NCBI GenBank assembly: GCA_015680685.1 | Contig: MNCI01009214.1 | Coordinates: 129,344 to 193,343, forward strand | Reading direction: 5' to 3' | Source of the DNA: Gnetum montanum | Taxonomy: Eukaryota; Streptophyta; Gnetopsida; Gnetales; Gnetaceae | Length of the DNA: 64,000 nt | Shown: positions 1-11,678 of the stretch, in pieces | How the letters are laid out: each line of letters starts with the position of its first letter | Numbering within the stretch: position 1 is the first letter of the stretch | Translations under genes and position numbers: made by a program | Notes under the pieces: model-generated | Database searches by the model: none | What the model saw: the letters and a program-made list of their open reading frames with translations, nothing else | Told to the model about the DNA's origin: nothing

Positions 1-1949
1 TGAGAGACATCTTCTTCTCAGAAATCTTCAACTCAGCCAAGACATCTTCATCATCGAGGAGATGTCTTCTCTTGATAGTAGACGTCTTTGTTTCTAGGAG
101 ATGACTTCTCTGCATTTAATCTTTTGATTCTAATACTTCCCTGTGATCATCGAAGCATCTTCTTTGAGCTTTAAAGTCTTTGTTACTTATTAATACTTTT
201 ATTTTTCCTATGAAGTCTTTTACTTTGATAGCCATGCTTCCTTAAGTCCTTGTCCATAATGTAGAGTTCTTGCTCTTGTCCTATACATACAACAAACATC
301 CTTTGTTCTCCATTTTCCTTAAGGTTTTGACATACTAAAAGGTCGATAGGATCATTATCATGTAATCATAGTATTTTCTATAATCATACTCATCAATGTT
401 TTCAAAGCTAGAATCATAGCTTCATCAATGCCACATGAGAAATAGATTATTCTATTCATCTTCATGTAAAATAATTTATTGCATCTAGGAGCCTTTACCA
501 AAGTTCAATGTGGTCACCACTAGAGCTAGACTTTATGGTCACACATTACTATTAATGGTAATGACATCTAGACTAAAAATTAGTTTTTCATGATGAAGAC
601 ATTGAATGTTCTCTTTAGCAACATCAAGGCACCATTCAATGTAAAATAGCCTCTTGGAAGAAATATCTCTAGCATTCATGACCATTAGGTACTAGACTCA
701 TATACTAACCTGTGCATACCAAAAAAGATAGTAGAAGAAAAGAATGAAACTATAAAAAAATCAAAAGAGAAGAACATTATTAAAAAAAAATAAGAAAACT
801 TCACCATATCTAAGAGCAAAGACCACAATGTTCCAATTATAGAAGCAAGAGGAACAATTCCAAGTGTTTAAATGGGGTAGATAGAAAGAAGATGTATTGT
901 CTTCATATAGATTTACTTAATGAATTAGCAATGTTCATGTGTTTCTAATTATTACCAAATCATATGTGTGCTATCAATTATATTTTTAGATGTCAAATTA
1001 CTTTTATGAAGGACATATTGATGCTCCCAATAGTATAATGGTGGGATCAATGGAATGCATATGTGTTCTTGAAGTGCATGCTTACATGGTTATCATACAA
1101 TTATTGTAGCACCTAACCATAGCTATGGTGGTTATAAAATGATGAAATGACTTAGTTAGGCTATATCACCTAAGTTATCTTGGGATGCCTAATAGCTTGT
1201 GGGGTGCTTGAGTCATGTTGGGATGGTTAAGTGATGGTGGCACATCTAAGGATTACCTTGGATAGTTAGGTCATGCTTTGGCATATTAACTTCAAGTATC
1301 CAATATCTTTTCAAGTGTCTTAGTATCATTTAGGAGTCCAAGATATCTTGAGATATCTAAAGAAACTTCAAGTACCCCTAAGGTAACGTTAGATATCTCA
1401 CTTTTTTTAGATTCCTCAAAATCTTAAGTGTCCCAACCTTCTTCACATATCCCAATCACATTTAGATTTTAGGCACCTTCCTAGAATCATGTCCATATCA
1501 CTTTAGAAGAGAATCAAATACATATATCATTAATTTGTTAATGATTAAACTACCAAGATCAAAAAAATCATGACTTACAATTGTTCATCATATTATTTAG
1601 ACTTACACATGCAATGTTAGTGAAAAGACAATGATAAGGCAACAAGCACCATATGGTAGACATGCATGAGACCTTCTTAATTCCTTGTGGCTATAGAAAC
1701 AACTTGACTCTTCATTTATATTCACAATTATTTTTGTACTTTTTTTCCCAGTATTGCTTACTCAACATCTTTTACTTTTCCACTCTCCTTTTCATTTGTT
1801 CTTTAACTACTATGATATTCATGAGCATAATCAGTAGGGTTTTGGATACATTTCATTTTCTACTTTCTTAAGTCCTTTGGTTTTCATTTATCTTTCATGT
1901 ATTTCTATTTTTTTTATTTTGTATCTATGGTATCTTTCTCAAGTATAAA
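1..1949. other. Unassigned AT-rich sequence
   Basis: No coding region, LTR or RNA gene could be supported here. Around 1130-1400 there is a loosely repetitive stretch in which phrases such as 'ggatgcctaa', 'ggttaagtgat' and 'agatatct' recur in degenerate form. The short ORF at 1653-1871 has no recognisable family pattern. This is probably old repeat sequence. Confidence 0.5.
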
Positions 1950-2093
1950 TCCAAAGGTAATTTTGAGCTTTTCTCATAGAATATTTATACTTCTTAGGTT
2001 TGTAATAAAAGTAGTAAGGTGGTGCACCAGATGAGGTAGTGCATGAGGTGAGGCAATGCACCATGTGATGCATTATCAATGATGCATCACCAC
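1950..2093. repeat. Repeat R1, left part (interrupted by LTR insertion)
   Basis: This segment matches 32362-32530 in order: a 'tttgagcttttc' block, then 'aggtagtgcatgaggt', then 'gatgcatcaccact'. It ends in the 5 bp ACCAC (2089-2093), which is repeated at 11584-11588 on the far side of the LTR element. The continuation of R1 is at 11584-11678. The family is not identified; it could be part of an older LTR. Confidence 0.7.
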
Positions 2094-3703
2094 TATAGCA
2101 ACCGAAAATATCGACTACTAGAACACTAAGAGATCTACAAGCACACAACCTAACCCTACATCTATGCAAGGGCCTGCTAGAGGTGGATATGGGTTGCCTT
2201 GAATGGTCTTGTTGATTAAACAGGGACTTTACTAGATGTAACCCAAGGTGTAGCATGGTTAGCTACAATGTTAATGCAAAACAATGCTAAGTGTCCGAGT
2301 GGTATTTGCAGTATTAATGATGTTGATCATAGTTAGGTTCTTTGATGAAAACGAGGGTGTCGACATGTGGAGACTACCATCCAAGTGTAGTTGTAACATG
2401 AATATGGGTTAAAAATAATGAAAATGTAAAGAAAGTGTGAAAAATGCAAGAGAGAGAAATAGAACACTACCCCAAATGGGGTTGCGTATAGTTAACACCA
2501 AAAGGGGGTTAGAAGGTACATGGTGTATAACAGGTGTAGTGGAGAGCATAGCCATACTCTCAGAGATGTCTAGCTATGAAGACTAATGCTCACTAGGGTA
2601 TTTGCATCTACTAGGTTGGCTGCTATGATGTACCATAGGTTGTGGTGTTCTATTGGGCTGCGATGGGGTTGCGGTCATTTGCAACTTCACCAAATGCTAA
2701 TCCAAAAGTTTGCCACAACCTTGATTTGTTAAAATGCCAATGCACTTCAAATTTTTCAACCCAACAAATGTTGAGGGCATCGGTATTTATAGGGCTAGGT
2801 TTAGCATGAAATGTGGAAATACTGCCACGTGGCAGTGGGATGGTTGGGTCTACATTGTCTCCTAACTATGCTCTCCATTGAGGCTAGTGGTGTTGAGAAA
2901 TTGTGACTACAATGCCAAGTGCATGTATATGTGCCAATAGGACTATAATGTACTTGAAAAACTATAACTTTGGAGACTACACTTCGAGACTGTGCTCTTC
3001 ACTATCTTGAGTGGAGTTGAGTGTAGTTACAATTTTTCCAAAAAGGGATACAAAAAAGATGTATTTTTCCAACCATGCTTGTTGGAGGTGAGTTGGAGGT
3101 AAGTTGAATGTGGATGCTATGTTGTGGAGGCCTTTGGAGGCTATTCTAGTTGACTATGCTTGACTACACTTTGGACTAAGGGAAAGCGTAGTCCCATACT
3201 TAAAATTTTTTTTGCAAAAAATGGCTATGATGACTGTGCTCTTCACGGGATGCTGACTACACTCCCAACTAGGGATGAGCATAGTCCTAGCACTTGTCAA
3301 AACTTGTAGAAATTGGCTTTAGTTGACTACACTTAACTACGCTCTAGGCTAGTGGAGAGCATAGTCTCGACACTTAGAAGAAATTTGCAAAAATTGTGCC
3401 TTCATGCTAACTACACTTGACTACACTCTAGGGTAGTGGAGAGAATAGTCTCAACACTTAGAAAATTTTGCAAAAACTAGGCTTCCATGTTGACTATTCT
3501 TGACTACACTCCAAGGTAGTGGAGAGTGTAGTCTTAGCACTGAGAAAATTTTGTAGCAGCTAGCTTGAAACTTAGAAAAATTTGCAAAAATATCCTTTAT
3601 GTTGACTACACTTGACTACACTCCAGGGAAATGGAGAGAGTATTCTCAACACTTAGAAAAGTTTGGACCCAAGATGTCAAAGTCCAAATTAGGTGGTGTT
3701 TCA
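2094..3703 (-). repeat. GP1 3' LTR (left copy)
   Basis: About 1.6 kb, aligned along its whole length with 10039-11583. Shared blocks include 'caagggcct' near the start, the 'gtggagactacca' block, and the final GGTGGTGTTTCA. Its right part (about 3140-3660) is an array of roughly six 80-110 bp units built around 'gactacactc...gagagcatagtc'. Because the element is on the minus strand, this is the downstream LTR. Confidence 0.85.
3140..3660. repeat. Tandem array of hairpin-like units inside the GP1 LTR
   Basis: About six consecutive units each hold a 'gactacactct'-like arm, a roughly 10-base loop with 'tagtgg', and the inverse arm 'agagcatagtc', followed by 'acacttagaaaattttgcaaaa'. One unit (about 3330-3372) reads as an 11-base inverted repeat with one mismatch. 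The right LTR carries the equivalent array at about 11110-11560. The function is unknown; it could be a promoter or terminator feature of the LTR. Confidence 0.75.
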
Positions 3704-6080
3704 TTGGCCCCTCTTTGTTGATTTTTGGAGGAATGGCCCAAGAGGCATCAACAAAGAATAACAAAACATCATAGTAGGCCTAGCACTAACATCACTTTTC
3801 GGTACTTGATTAGATGTCATTGCACCATGCTTAAGAGTGCTACAAATAGTGGTATGTTGAGGGTAAAGAGTGTAGTTGATATGCTAGGGACAATAGGAGA
3901 GATAAAATGCAAATAGGGTATCATGATGCAGATGTAGAGTTAGCATGGCTAACAATGACCATGGCACTAGGATGGCTTACCCCTGAAAACATTAACCTCT
4001 CGTTGGAGTGTTCATGAGAGAGTCAGTGTGGATTCAGGGCCTAATTGGTTGCGAAATTGTAGTGCTACTAATTTTGTTGGGGACATGCTTTTCCCTATTC
4101 TCATTTTTATGTTTTTATTTTTCTTTCATTTTTTCTATGGGGCAAACCTACTTTGGGTTCTACACATTGCTAAATGCTAACTATGAGGTGCTTGCCATCA
4201 AGTAGGCTACATGCTACAAGATGGATTTTGCTTTGGTGTTTGCAAAACCACATCGCATCTATAGGATAGGTGTTTTCTCCTTGGGATGACTTGTGTTACA
4301 TCCACCTGGGCTTTGACTAGATAATAAAGGCTTTCCACAAGATGACTTATGTTACATCTACCTTGGGTTCTATAGTTTAACATAAAGAGGATGTCATGTA
4401 GTCACATTATGTGAATGTTAGAGGGATTTGCAATCTTGATTATGTAGGGGAATGTAAGAGGATCGAGACATAGGGGTAGAGGTAGATAGGCTATAGTAGG
4501 ATGGTAGGGATGTGCACTCTTGAGTGGCTTAGCTAGTCTAATCATGCACATCAGAACAATGTGGCGACTTGCTAGTATGATGAGATGCATCTTTGCATGA
4601 CGATTCAAGGCTTCATCCTACAAACACAACTATGAGAAGATAAGAAAAACACACAACACATAATGCAAATAAAATTTCTAGGATGAAGATGCTACGAGTG
4701 CTCTAAAGATTGCACCAGTTGCAGATGTTCAAAAAGAGTTAGTAAAATTACAACAGGTGATGATGCTGCAAGTGCTCTAAAGGCCACACTAGTTACAGGT
4801 GCTCCATCCTGGGACTACAATATTCCCATCCACGTGGTGTAGAAAAGATGGGGGTGAGAGTTAGAGTTATTCTTACTTGCTTGCTTGTAGAACTATACAG
4901 GGTTGACTACGAACCTAGTTGAAGGTCTTGGTAGATCATAGCCCTACTAGTTTAGGGTCTCAAGGTCCTAGTAGATCATGAGCCCAGTTCAAGGTCTTGG
5001 TAGACCATGGTGTGCCAATTTACCATGGTGGTAGACAAGCTATGCCAGTTTAATGTCATAGTGGATATATGTTATGCCTGTTTGACATCATGACCCAAGG
5101 ATGACCTGTGCCAATTTAGGGTTGTGGTGGATGAGTTGCTATGCTAGTTTAACATCATAGTAGACAAATGCTACTATGCCAGTTTAACATCATAGCAGAT
5201 GAATTTCTTACCACATTTTGTTGATGTGTGGTGCTACATGCTAGGCATGCCATTGCATAGCCATCCTATGTTCTTACAAAATCTTGCAAAATCAACTAGA
5301 AAAATGGCAAGTAGCACCTGTTTCAATGAAGTTACTATGCACAAATGAAGAGAAAGTAAAGTGATGAAATTTGCCTAAGTATGCATGCAAGCTATTAAGA
5401 AAGGTAAACATGTTTGTGCTAATTTTAGGCCTTGGTAGGCCATGTGCATGCCAGTCTTAGGTCTTAGCATACCACAAGGAAAAAATTAAAAGTAGTAGTT
5501 TTAGGCCATTCTGGGCCCTAGCGGTAGTTTAAGGTCATTCTGAGCCCCATGTTACTAGTTTAATGCCATAGTGGACAATTGGGTTGTAGAATTAAAGGCA
5601 TTAATTTTAGGCCATTTTAGGCCATAGCATTGGAAGTAAAAGCACTACTAGTTTTAGGCTGTAGTAGGCTGTAGCAATAGTTTTAGGCCATTCCAGGCCA
5701 TAGCGTTGCTAGTTTAAGGTCATCACTAGCTATTAGGTTTGTAACTCTTTTTTTTATATAATTTTGGCTTTTGTAATTTTTATGGATTTTGATGTTTTTC
5801 ATGTAGCAAAGTGATAATTGCAAAAATGTAAACTAAGCTAGCGAATGCATGGACAAGGTAGATGCATAGAATAAGTGATCAAGCTAAATGCAAATGACAT
5901 GTTCTAGTGCTAATGCAACATAGGTAAGAAGTAAAATGTAGGGTGTGTAAAGGCGAATGATGGGAAAACACCTAGCGCATGTTAGACTAAGGAGGTGCCT
6001 TAGTTGTGCAATTTCTTCCTAACCTAGTGTGGGTTAGGAGGCATGTAGGGCATGGATTGTACTATGCAGTATTTCCCTTG
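3704..6080 (-). other. GP1 internal tail without pol
   Basis: On the minus strand this follows the protease. I read it in three frames and found no RT, RNase H or integrase motif. It contains a degenerate minisatellite (4890-5710), and short ORFs at 4008-4205 and 4402-4608 that show nothing recognisable. It would correspond to the long 3' untranslated region of a non-autonomous element. Confidence 0.6.
4890..5710. repeat. Degenerate minisatellite 'ccagtttaaggtcatagtgg'
   Basis: A phrase of the form 'tgccagtttaa(g/c)(g/a)tcatagtggac' recurs at least fifteen times with variable 10-50 base spacing. Variants are 'ggtcttggtagacca' in the left half and 'ttttaggccattctaggcca' in the right half. It lies between the protease and the 3' LTR of GP1. 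Confidence 0.7.
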
Positions 6081-6084
6081 GCCC

Positions 6085-6600
6085 TTCCTTGCTATGTCAA
6101 AGGGTAGCTTTGCCAAAGGGCATCTTCCGAGAGGTCATTGGATTCTATCGCTTGTTTGAGTGTGTTATCTACCACAGGTGCATCATCAAGGAATTCAACC
6201 TCCAACCCTTGCTTGATATCTATGTTATTAATGGTTATAACTTCATCACCTTCATATGAAAGGTGGATTTCTTGGTGAATTGGAGAGGAGACAACCCATA
6301 GCTAGGCTAGCCAAGGCCTGTCTAATATTAGGTTAAATCCTGGCATATCCTCTATGATGATGAATTTGATAATGGTGGGGAATTACTTTCCTACCATGAA
6401 GGGTATTGTTATCATGCCCCTAATAATGATGCATGATCCATTGAAGGATTTTAGCAATGTAGTTTTCATTGGCCTAATTTTTTCTATGAGGCCTAGCTTG
6501 TTGACAATGGTGTATGGTATTACATTTATCGTTGCACCATCATCAACATGCACTTTGTAGATCTTGCATTGCCTAACATATATGGTAATGAACATTAGGG
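6085..6600 (-). pseudogene. GP1 aspartic protease (retropepsin) and C-terminal extension
   Basis: Read on the minus strand, about 6595-6383 gives a retropepsin core: a 'VDDGATINVIP' active-site stretch, where the family usually has D-x-G-[AS]. About 75 residues on comes 'GFNLILDRPWLA', matching the family's hydrophobic-GRPWL flap-distal motif, with R kept and the preceding G replaced by D. The frame runs on through an acidic tail ('EVITINNIDIKQGLEVEFLDD') to a stop near 6085. Stops within it are at expected Gln or Trp positions. It processes Gag in the particle. It is probably inactive now. It lies directly downstream of gag in the element. Confidence 0.75.
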
Positions 6601-6699
6601 CTTTTATGACCTCCCCTCACTTGGGATTGATCTTGATTACCTCATCATGAAATGTGAGGGGTGCAAAGATTATATCCTATGATGCAGGAGGTAACATCA

Positions 6700-9678
6700 T
6701 AGTGTGGATGGAATTTTCATCTGCTATGATGTCCTCTATGATAGGAATGGAGTTAGAATCTACACTAGTGCTTTGTGGTGGGAAGATGAGGTCATGATCA
6801 AGTCATACAAGCTTAACATTATGTTCTTCTTCTCTAGTGTTTGCTTAACCTTGGCTAATGCATCTACAATGTCTTTGCCATCGGTTGTTTTGTTGGCCTT
6901 GACCTCCTCTACATGGCCTAAGAGATGGATCTCTTGTATAGGGGACTTGGGATTGGTTTGCTTGGCCTGTTTGGGGGCCTCAGTGCTTGGTTATGGTTTG
7001 CTAGTTGTGTCCTTTTCAGTAACTTTAGCCATAGGGACTATAGAGACAGGAACCAACTTTGGTAGACCAAGCACTCTTTATTCTCATTGTTGCCTAGCCA
7101 TTTCATCTATGAGGTGTTTGTTGGGCCTCTTGCATTACCATCTAGTGGGCCTACCCATGTTGCTAGTGGGGTCGGCCCTTGGACAAGAAGGGGTTGATGT
7201 GTTGCCCACTATAAGGCTTTGGGTAGGTGAGGGGCTAGCACATTATGACATCCTAATGATAAACAATAGCTAAGCAGTTATTGTATCAACATGCTATGGG
7301 AGTCTGACCATGAGGGTTGTTATGGGTGCTTAAGGTGGTTCTCTAACAATAGAGGGCCCTAAACTCATGAAGAAAAAGGGGACCCTTGCACTACTAGAAG
7401 GCACTCAGATCATAAAAGGCTGCTACACTAGTTTTGACTTGTCACCCATGCTAATGGTGTTTATGATATAACCATCCCCATATGAGTTTAGAGGGTCATT
7501 GTACACCCTCATGGATTGATTCTAGGGCCTAACTAGGTTTGTCATGTCAAGAAATACTTTGCCCCTATCTATCATCCTTTGCAAATCATCTTACAAAGCT
7601 TAACAAAAGTTTGTGCTATGACTGGACATTTGGTGATAATGATAGAATTGGTCTAGCCTAAAGTGTTGTGGGACTGAGGGCTCATTTGGTGTTGCTGAGG
7701 CAGAATTCCTTAGTAGCTCGTAGTAACTGTCATGCCTTTTGTAGGCAAGCTTAGACATTTGCTTATGTTGGATGTGCCTAGCTTTCAATAGTTGATCTAG
7801 TAGCTCTAAGGGTTTTAGTGGCAACAGGGTATACTTTGAGTGATCCTTACACTCAAAGTTAGGCCTTTGACTAACCTATGTCATGGCCATTATAGATGTA
7901 GGTGGGTTGGTTACTTGGGTGCTAAATTTGGTGGCTTTGTGTGTTGGGGCTTTGGGTTACTTAGCTGTCGGCCCCTAGTTGGTTACTTTAACCTGTGTGG
8001 CTACTGTTACCACTATTGCATTCTACTTTCTTACATGCTAGTTTTTGTAGACCACATAGGCTAGGTCCTTGCTAGCTTGCACTGCATCTTCTANTTAGAC
8101 CACATAGGCTAGGTCCTTGCTAGCTTGCACTGCATCTTCTATGCTCTTAGTTTGGGCAAAGGCCTGGCTTAGGGATTGCAGGCCTAAGTAGTACAGTTTT
8201 AACTTAATGAAGTCATTAACTGCATCCTTGAAGATGGCTAGGAGGTGCATCTCAGCTATCAACTCTCATATTTCATTTAACAAGGTACTTCAGTGTTGGA
8301 TGAGCTTTTTCACAAGCTCTAGGTGACCTTTCTTGATCTACATTAGCTATTCCAAGATTGCTTTTGGCTTCAATTTATACTTGAATCACATCACAAACTT
8401 GCTTAAGATGTCTTCCAAAGAGGAAATAGAACCTCTAGGTAGTTTTCAGTACCAGTCTAGCACCTTACCAGTGAGTGACATGGCAAAAATGCATTTGATG
8501 ACATGTGGCCATGCTTGCAGTAGTAGGCACTTAGACCTAAATGTCACCAGGTGTGTGTTGGAATCCCCTTCACCATTGTACTTGGTGAGTTGAGGTAGCA
8601 AGACCTGCATTGGCAAAGTTAGGGGTGGGATCACAAGACTTATAGGATCATCCTGGTAGAAGTCCACCACCTTGACAGTTTTGGAGGAAATGGCTTTAAG
8701 TCACCTCACCTCCTTTGTCAAACTTTGCATCAGCTGGAACAGCTAATCTAGATTTTGAGATGTGCTAGCCAGTTGTGTTGGCTGTGCTATCTATTGTGTT
8801 GGTTGTATGGCCCAAGGTCAGTTTGCTGGTTGTGGAGCCACATAATGTGGTTGATGTATTAGCTATGTTATGGGTACAGTTACTAGGACAAGCCACACAT
8901 GCATGGATTGGATTAACAATGAGGATATTGATGAAATGGGTAGGACATAGGATTCTTGAGTCATTTGGGACCTCAAGATTAGCCCTTCATGAATGTAGGG
9001 ATGAGCTAATGTGATTGTTGCTGGCAAATATGGGTACACAAGTTGAGATGATGCCATGAAGAGAGAGTTAAATGAAGCTATTACATCATATTGCATGTAT
9101 TGCATTTGATGTGCTGCCACTATAGGCATTGACCTAAGCCTGACAAAGTGGGAAGGTGATGCTAGTGTTACAACCATCTTAGGGAGGATGGGTGAACTAA
9201 ACTAAGGGGGAGCCAGATTGGGGAGTGGTTGTTGAAAGATAGTGTGGAAGGGGTTCTCGTGTTTGAAGCAAGCTTCAAACTCATCTTCTTCCTCTTATAG
9301 GGCTTCCTCGTAGTCAGTTCCAATGTCCTACTCACATGCTTTAATGAGCTATGATAATAACTGGTGGTGGGACTCTATGAGTGGGATGATGTCAAATGAG
9401 GAAGGGATATACTCTCATCCATCTTAGTGGATTAGTTCAAAGTCATGTTTTACCTCCATGTCAAGGTGATCTATAAGCAACCCTGCTTGGATCTTTGCAC
9501 ATATGAAGTTGTATTATTCATTGTTGAGCATAACATATTGTAGGTCTTGGCCATGTAGCTTAAGGAATTATCTTGGTCCTACCATCACAATCCCAAGGTT
9601 GTTACTCCTGGCTTCTTGTTGGATGGTAAAGGTGTCAAGTGCATTTGACATCAATGTCGAAGGTTGATCTGGATTCAT
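6700..9678 (-). pseudogene. GP1 Gag polyprotein, degraded
   Basis: Chosen start: minus-strand ATG at 9678, giving 'MNPDQPSTLMSNALDTFTIQQEAR'-like sequence, the first Met after the LTR. The central retrotransposon Gag domain is clear at 8670-8446: 'P.L.KYNGEGDSNTHLVTFRSKC' then 'KCIFAMSLTGKVLDWY', the pattern of the Retrotrans_gag family, in which Tyr/Trp close the helix bundle. Downstream (about 7700-7600) 'FYHYHQMSSHSTNFC' resembles the degenerate zinc-knuckle-like Y-x2-H-x4-H-x4-C of Tat-type gags. Many in-frame TAG/TAA codons lie where Gln or Trp would be. A 47-base duplication with an N at 8094 disturbs the frame and may be an assembly error. Confidence 0.75.
8047..8141. repeat. 47-base duplication around a single N
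   Basis: The stretch ending '...actgcatcttcta' before the N at 8094 is repeated directly after it, starting 'tagaccacatagg'. A perfect short duplication separated by one N is typical of two overlapping contig ends joined without merging. It lies inside GP1 gag. Confidence 0.8.
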
Positions 9679-10038
9679 GATTATAGATCAAGTTGTAAAA
9701 GAAAGAGTTGTGGGTTGCTAGTTGTAGAGAAATGAATAACTCTGTTGGTTGTAGAAATGGCTAACTCTAGTGACTATGCTCTCTATGTTGAGAGTTAACT
9801 ATGCTCTCCATTGACTACACTCTCCACAAACTATGCTCTCTCTACACTAAGAGAATGAAGACTTAGGAAAACAATGGAGAGAAGTGCAATCTGGGCTGCT
9901 ACGTGGGGTCCTGGGGGAATCGACTAATAGGTCCAATCTACACTAATGGGTTGATAGAAAACTACAATAAAGCGAGCATGCAAGACAACCACAATAGAGT
10001 CTAAAAAAGTGATTTGGCCCTCCTTCTAGTACCAAAAC

Positions 10039-11583
10039 TATAGCAACTAAAAATGTCGATGGCTGGAACATTATGAGGTTCACTAACCTTGTAGTCATAC
10101 AAGGGCCTACTAGAGGTAGAGACAGAGTGCCCTGAATGATCTTGTCAATCAAACAAGGACTTTACTATATGTAACCAAGGTGCAGTGTGGTTAGCCACGA
10201 TGCTAATGAAAAATGATGCTAAGTGTCCAAATAGTGTTTGCAGTGTTAACGATGTCAAGCGTAGTTAGGTTTTTTTTGGCAAAAACAAGGGTGTTGACAT
10301 GTGGAGACTACCACCCAAGCATATTTGTAATATGAATATGCATTAAAAATAATGAAAATGCAAAGAATATGTAAAAAATGTAAGAGAGAGAAATAGAACA
10401 CCACTGCAAATGGGGTTGAGCATAGTTAACACCAAAAGGAGGTTAGAAGGTATGCGGTGTACAACAAGCATAGTGGAAAGCATTGTCATGGTCTCAGAGG
10501 CATATGGCCATCAAGATTGGTGCTTTCTAGGGTGTCTACATCTACTGGGTTGGCCACCATGATGTACCATGGGTTGCGGTGTTCTACTAGGCTGCAGTGG
10601 AGCTATGGTCATCTGCAACTTCACCAAATGCTAATCCAAAAATTTGCTGATGCCTTGATTTTCCAAAATGCCAATGCTCTTCAAATTTGCCAATCCCAAA
10701 AATGTTAAGGGAAGGGGATATTTATAGGGCTAGGTTTAGCATGAAATTTAGAGAAACTACCACATGGTAGTGGGACAGTTGGGACTACACTTTCTTCCAA
10801 CTACACTCTCCACTAAGGCTAGTGGTGTTGTGCTTTGCTATACTTAGCTAGACTCTACGAGGCTAAGAGACTATGACCATGCTACCAAGTGCATGTATAT
10901 GCACCAAGAGGACTATGATGTACCTAAAAAAACTATGAATTTGGAGACTATGCTCTCCACTGTCTTGAGTGGAGTCGAGCATATTTACAATTTTGGGGAC
11001 AAAAAGGGATACAAAAAAGATGTATTTTGTTGACCATGTTTGCTAGAGATGAGTTGGAGCTGAGTTGAATTCTGGTGTTGCATTGTGAAAGCCTTTGGAG
11101 ACTATTTTGGCTAACTACACGTAACTATGCTCTGGATTGGAGGAGAGCATAGTCCCACACTTAGAAAAATTTTTGAAAAAAATGGTTTTGTTGACTGTGC
11201 TCTCCACAGGAGGCTAACTACACTCCCAACTGGGGATGAGCATAGTCCCAACACTTGTCAAAACTTGTAAAAACTAGCTTTTAGTTTACTACACTTGACT
11301 ATGCTCTGGGCTAGTGGAGAGCATAGTCTTGACACTTAGAAGAAATCTACAAAAAACTATGCCTTCATGCTAACTACGCTTGACTACTCTCCATGATAGT
11401 GGAGAGCATAGTCTTAGCAATTAGAAAATTTTGTAGCAACTAGCTCAACACTTAGAAAAATTTGCAAAACTAGCCATTGTGTTGTCTATGCTCAAGTATG
11501 CTCTAGGGTAGTGGAGAGCATAGTCTCAACACTTAGAAAATTTTGTGCCTAGGATGCTAAAGTCCAAATTTGGTGGTGTTTCA
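10039..11583 (-). repeat. GP1 5' LTR (right copy)
   Basis: This is the partner of 2094-3703. It starts TATAGCAAC after 'accaaaac' and ends GGTGGTGTTTCA, followed by the ACCAC duplication at 11584. On the minus strand this is the upstream LTR. The hairpin array occupies about 11110-11560. The two LTRs differ by many transitions and small indels, so the insertion is old. Confidence 0.85.
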
Positions 11584-11678
11584 ACCACTCATTAAAATAG
11601 GTCCAAAATACAAGTTTGAGTGTACATAAATAGCTTTATGAATTCATGCTTACAAATAGATACAAAATTACCACTGGA
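11584..11678. repeat. Repeat R1, right part
   Basis: Continues R1 after the GP1 insertion. 'accactca', 'gtttgagtg(t/c)acataaata' and 'gcttacaaatagatacaaaatta' match 32522-32628. Begins with the ACCAC target-site copy. Confidence 0.7.

Larger units (their letters stand above)
2094..11583 (-). mobile_element. LTR retrotransposon GP1 (gag-protease only, non-autonomous)
   Basis: Seen: two long direct repeats (2094-3703 and 10039-11583), both starting TATAGCAAC and ending in GGTGGTGTTTCA. They are bounded by a perfect 5-bp target duplication ACCAC. The internal region read on the minus strand gives gag (from about 9678) and then an aspartic protease (about 6600-6300). A tail follows, running left to the second LTR, that contains no RT, RNase H or integrase motif in any frame I read. 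Known: gag followed by a retropepsin is the order in Ty3/gypsy elements. Inferred: it is a non-autonomous derivative that needed polymerase and integrase in trans. The LTRs begin TA rather than TG, perhaps by a G-to-A transition present before insertion. No convincing tRNA primer site was identified. Confidence 0.85.

Noticed and set aside
4890-5710. CRISPR-like array
   Set aside because: The repeats are degenerate, unevenly spaced and in a plant retroelement; there are no cas genes or uniform spacers.
6704-7273. 189-codon plus-strand ORF
   Set aside because: It lies antisense to the GP1 gag-protease linker, which reads as degraded gag on the minus strand. The plus-strand translation matches no domain.
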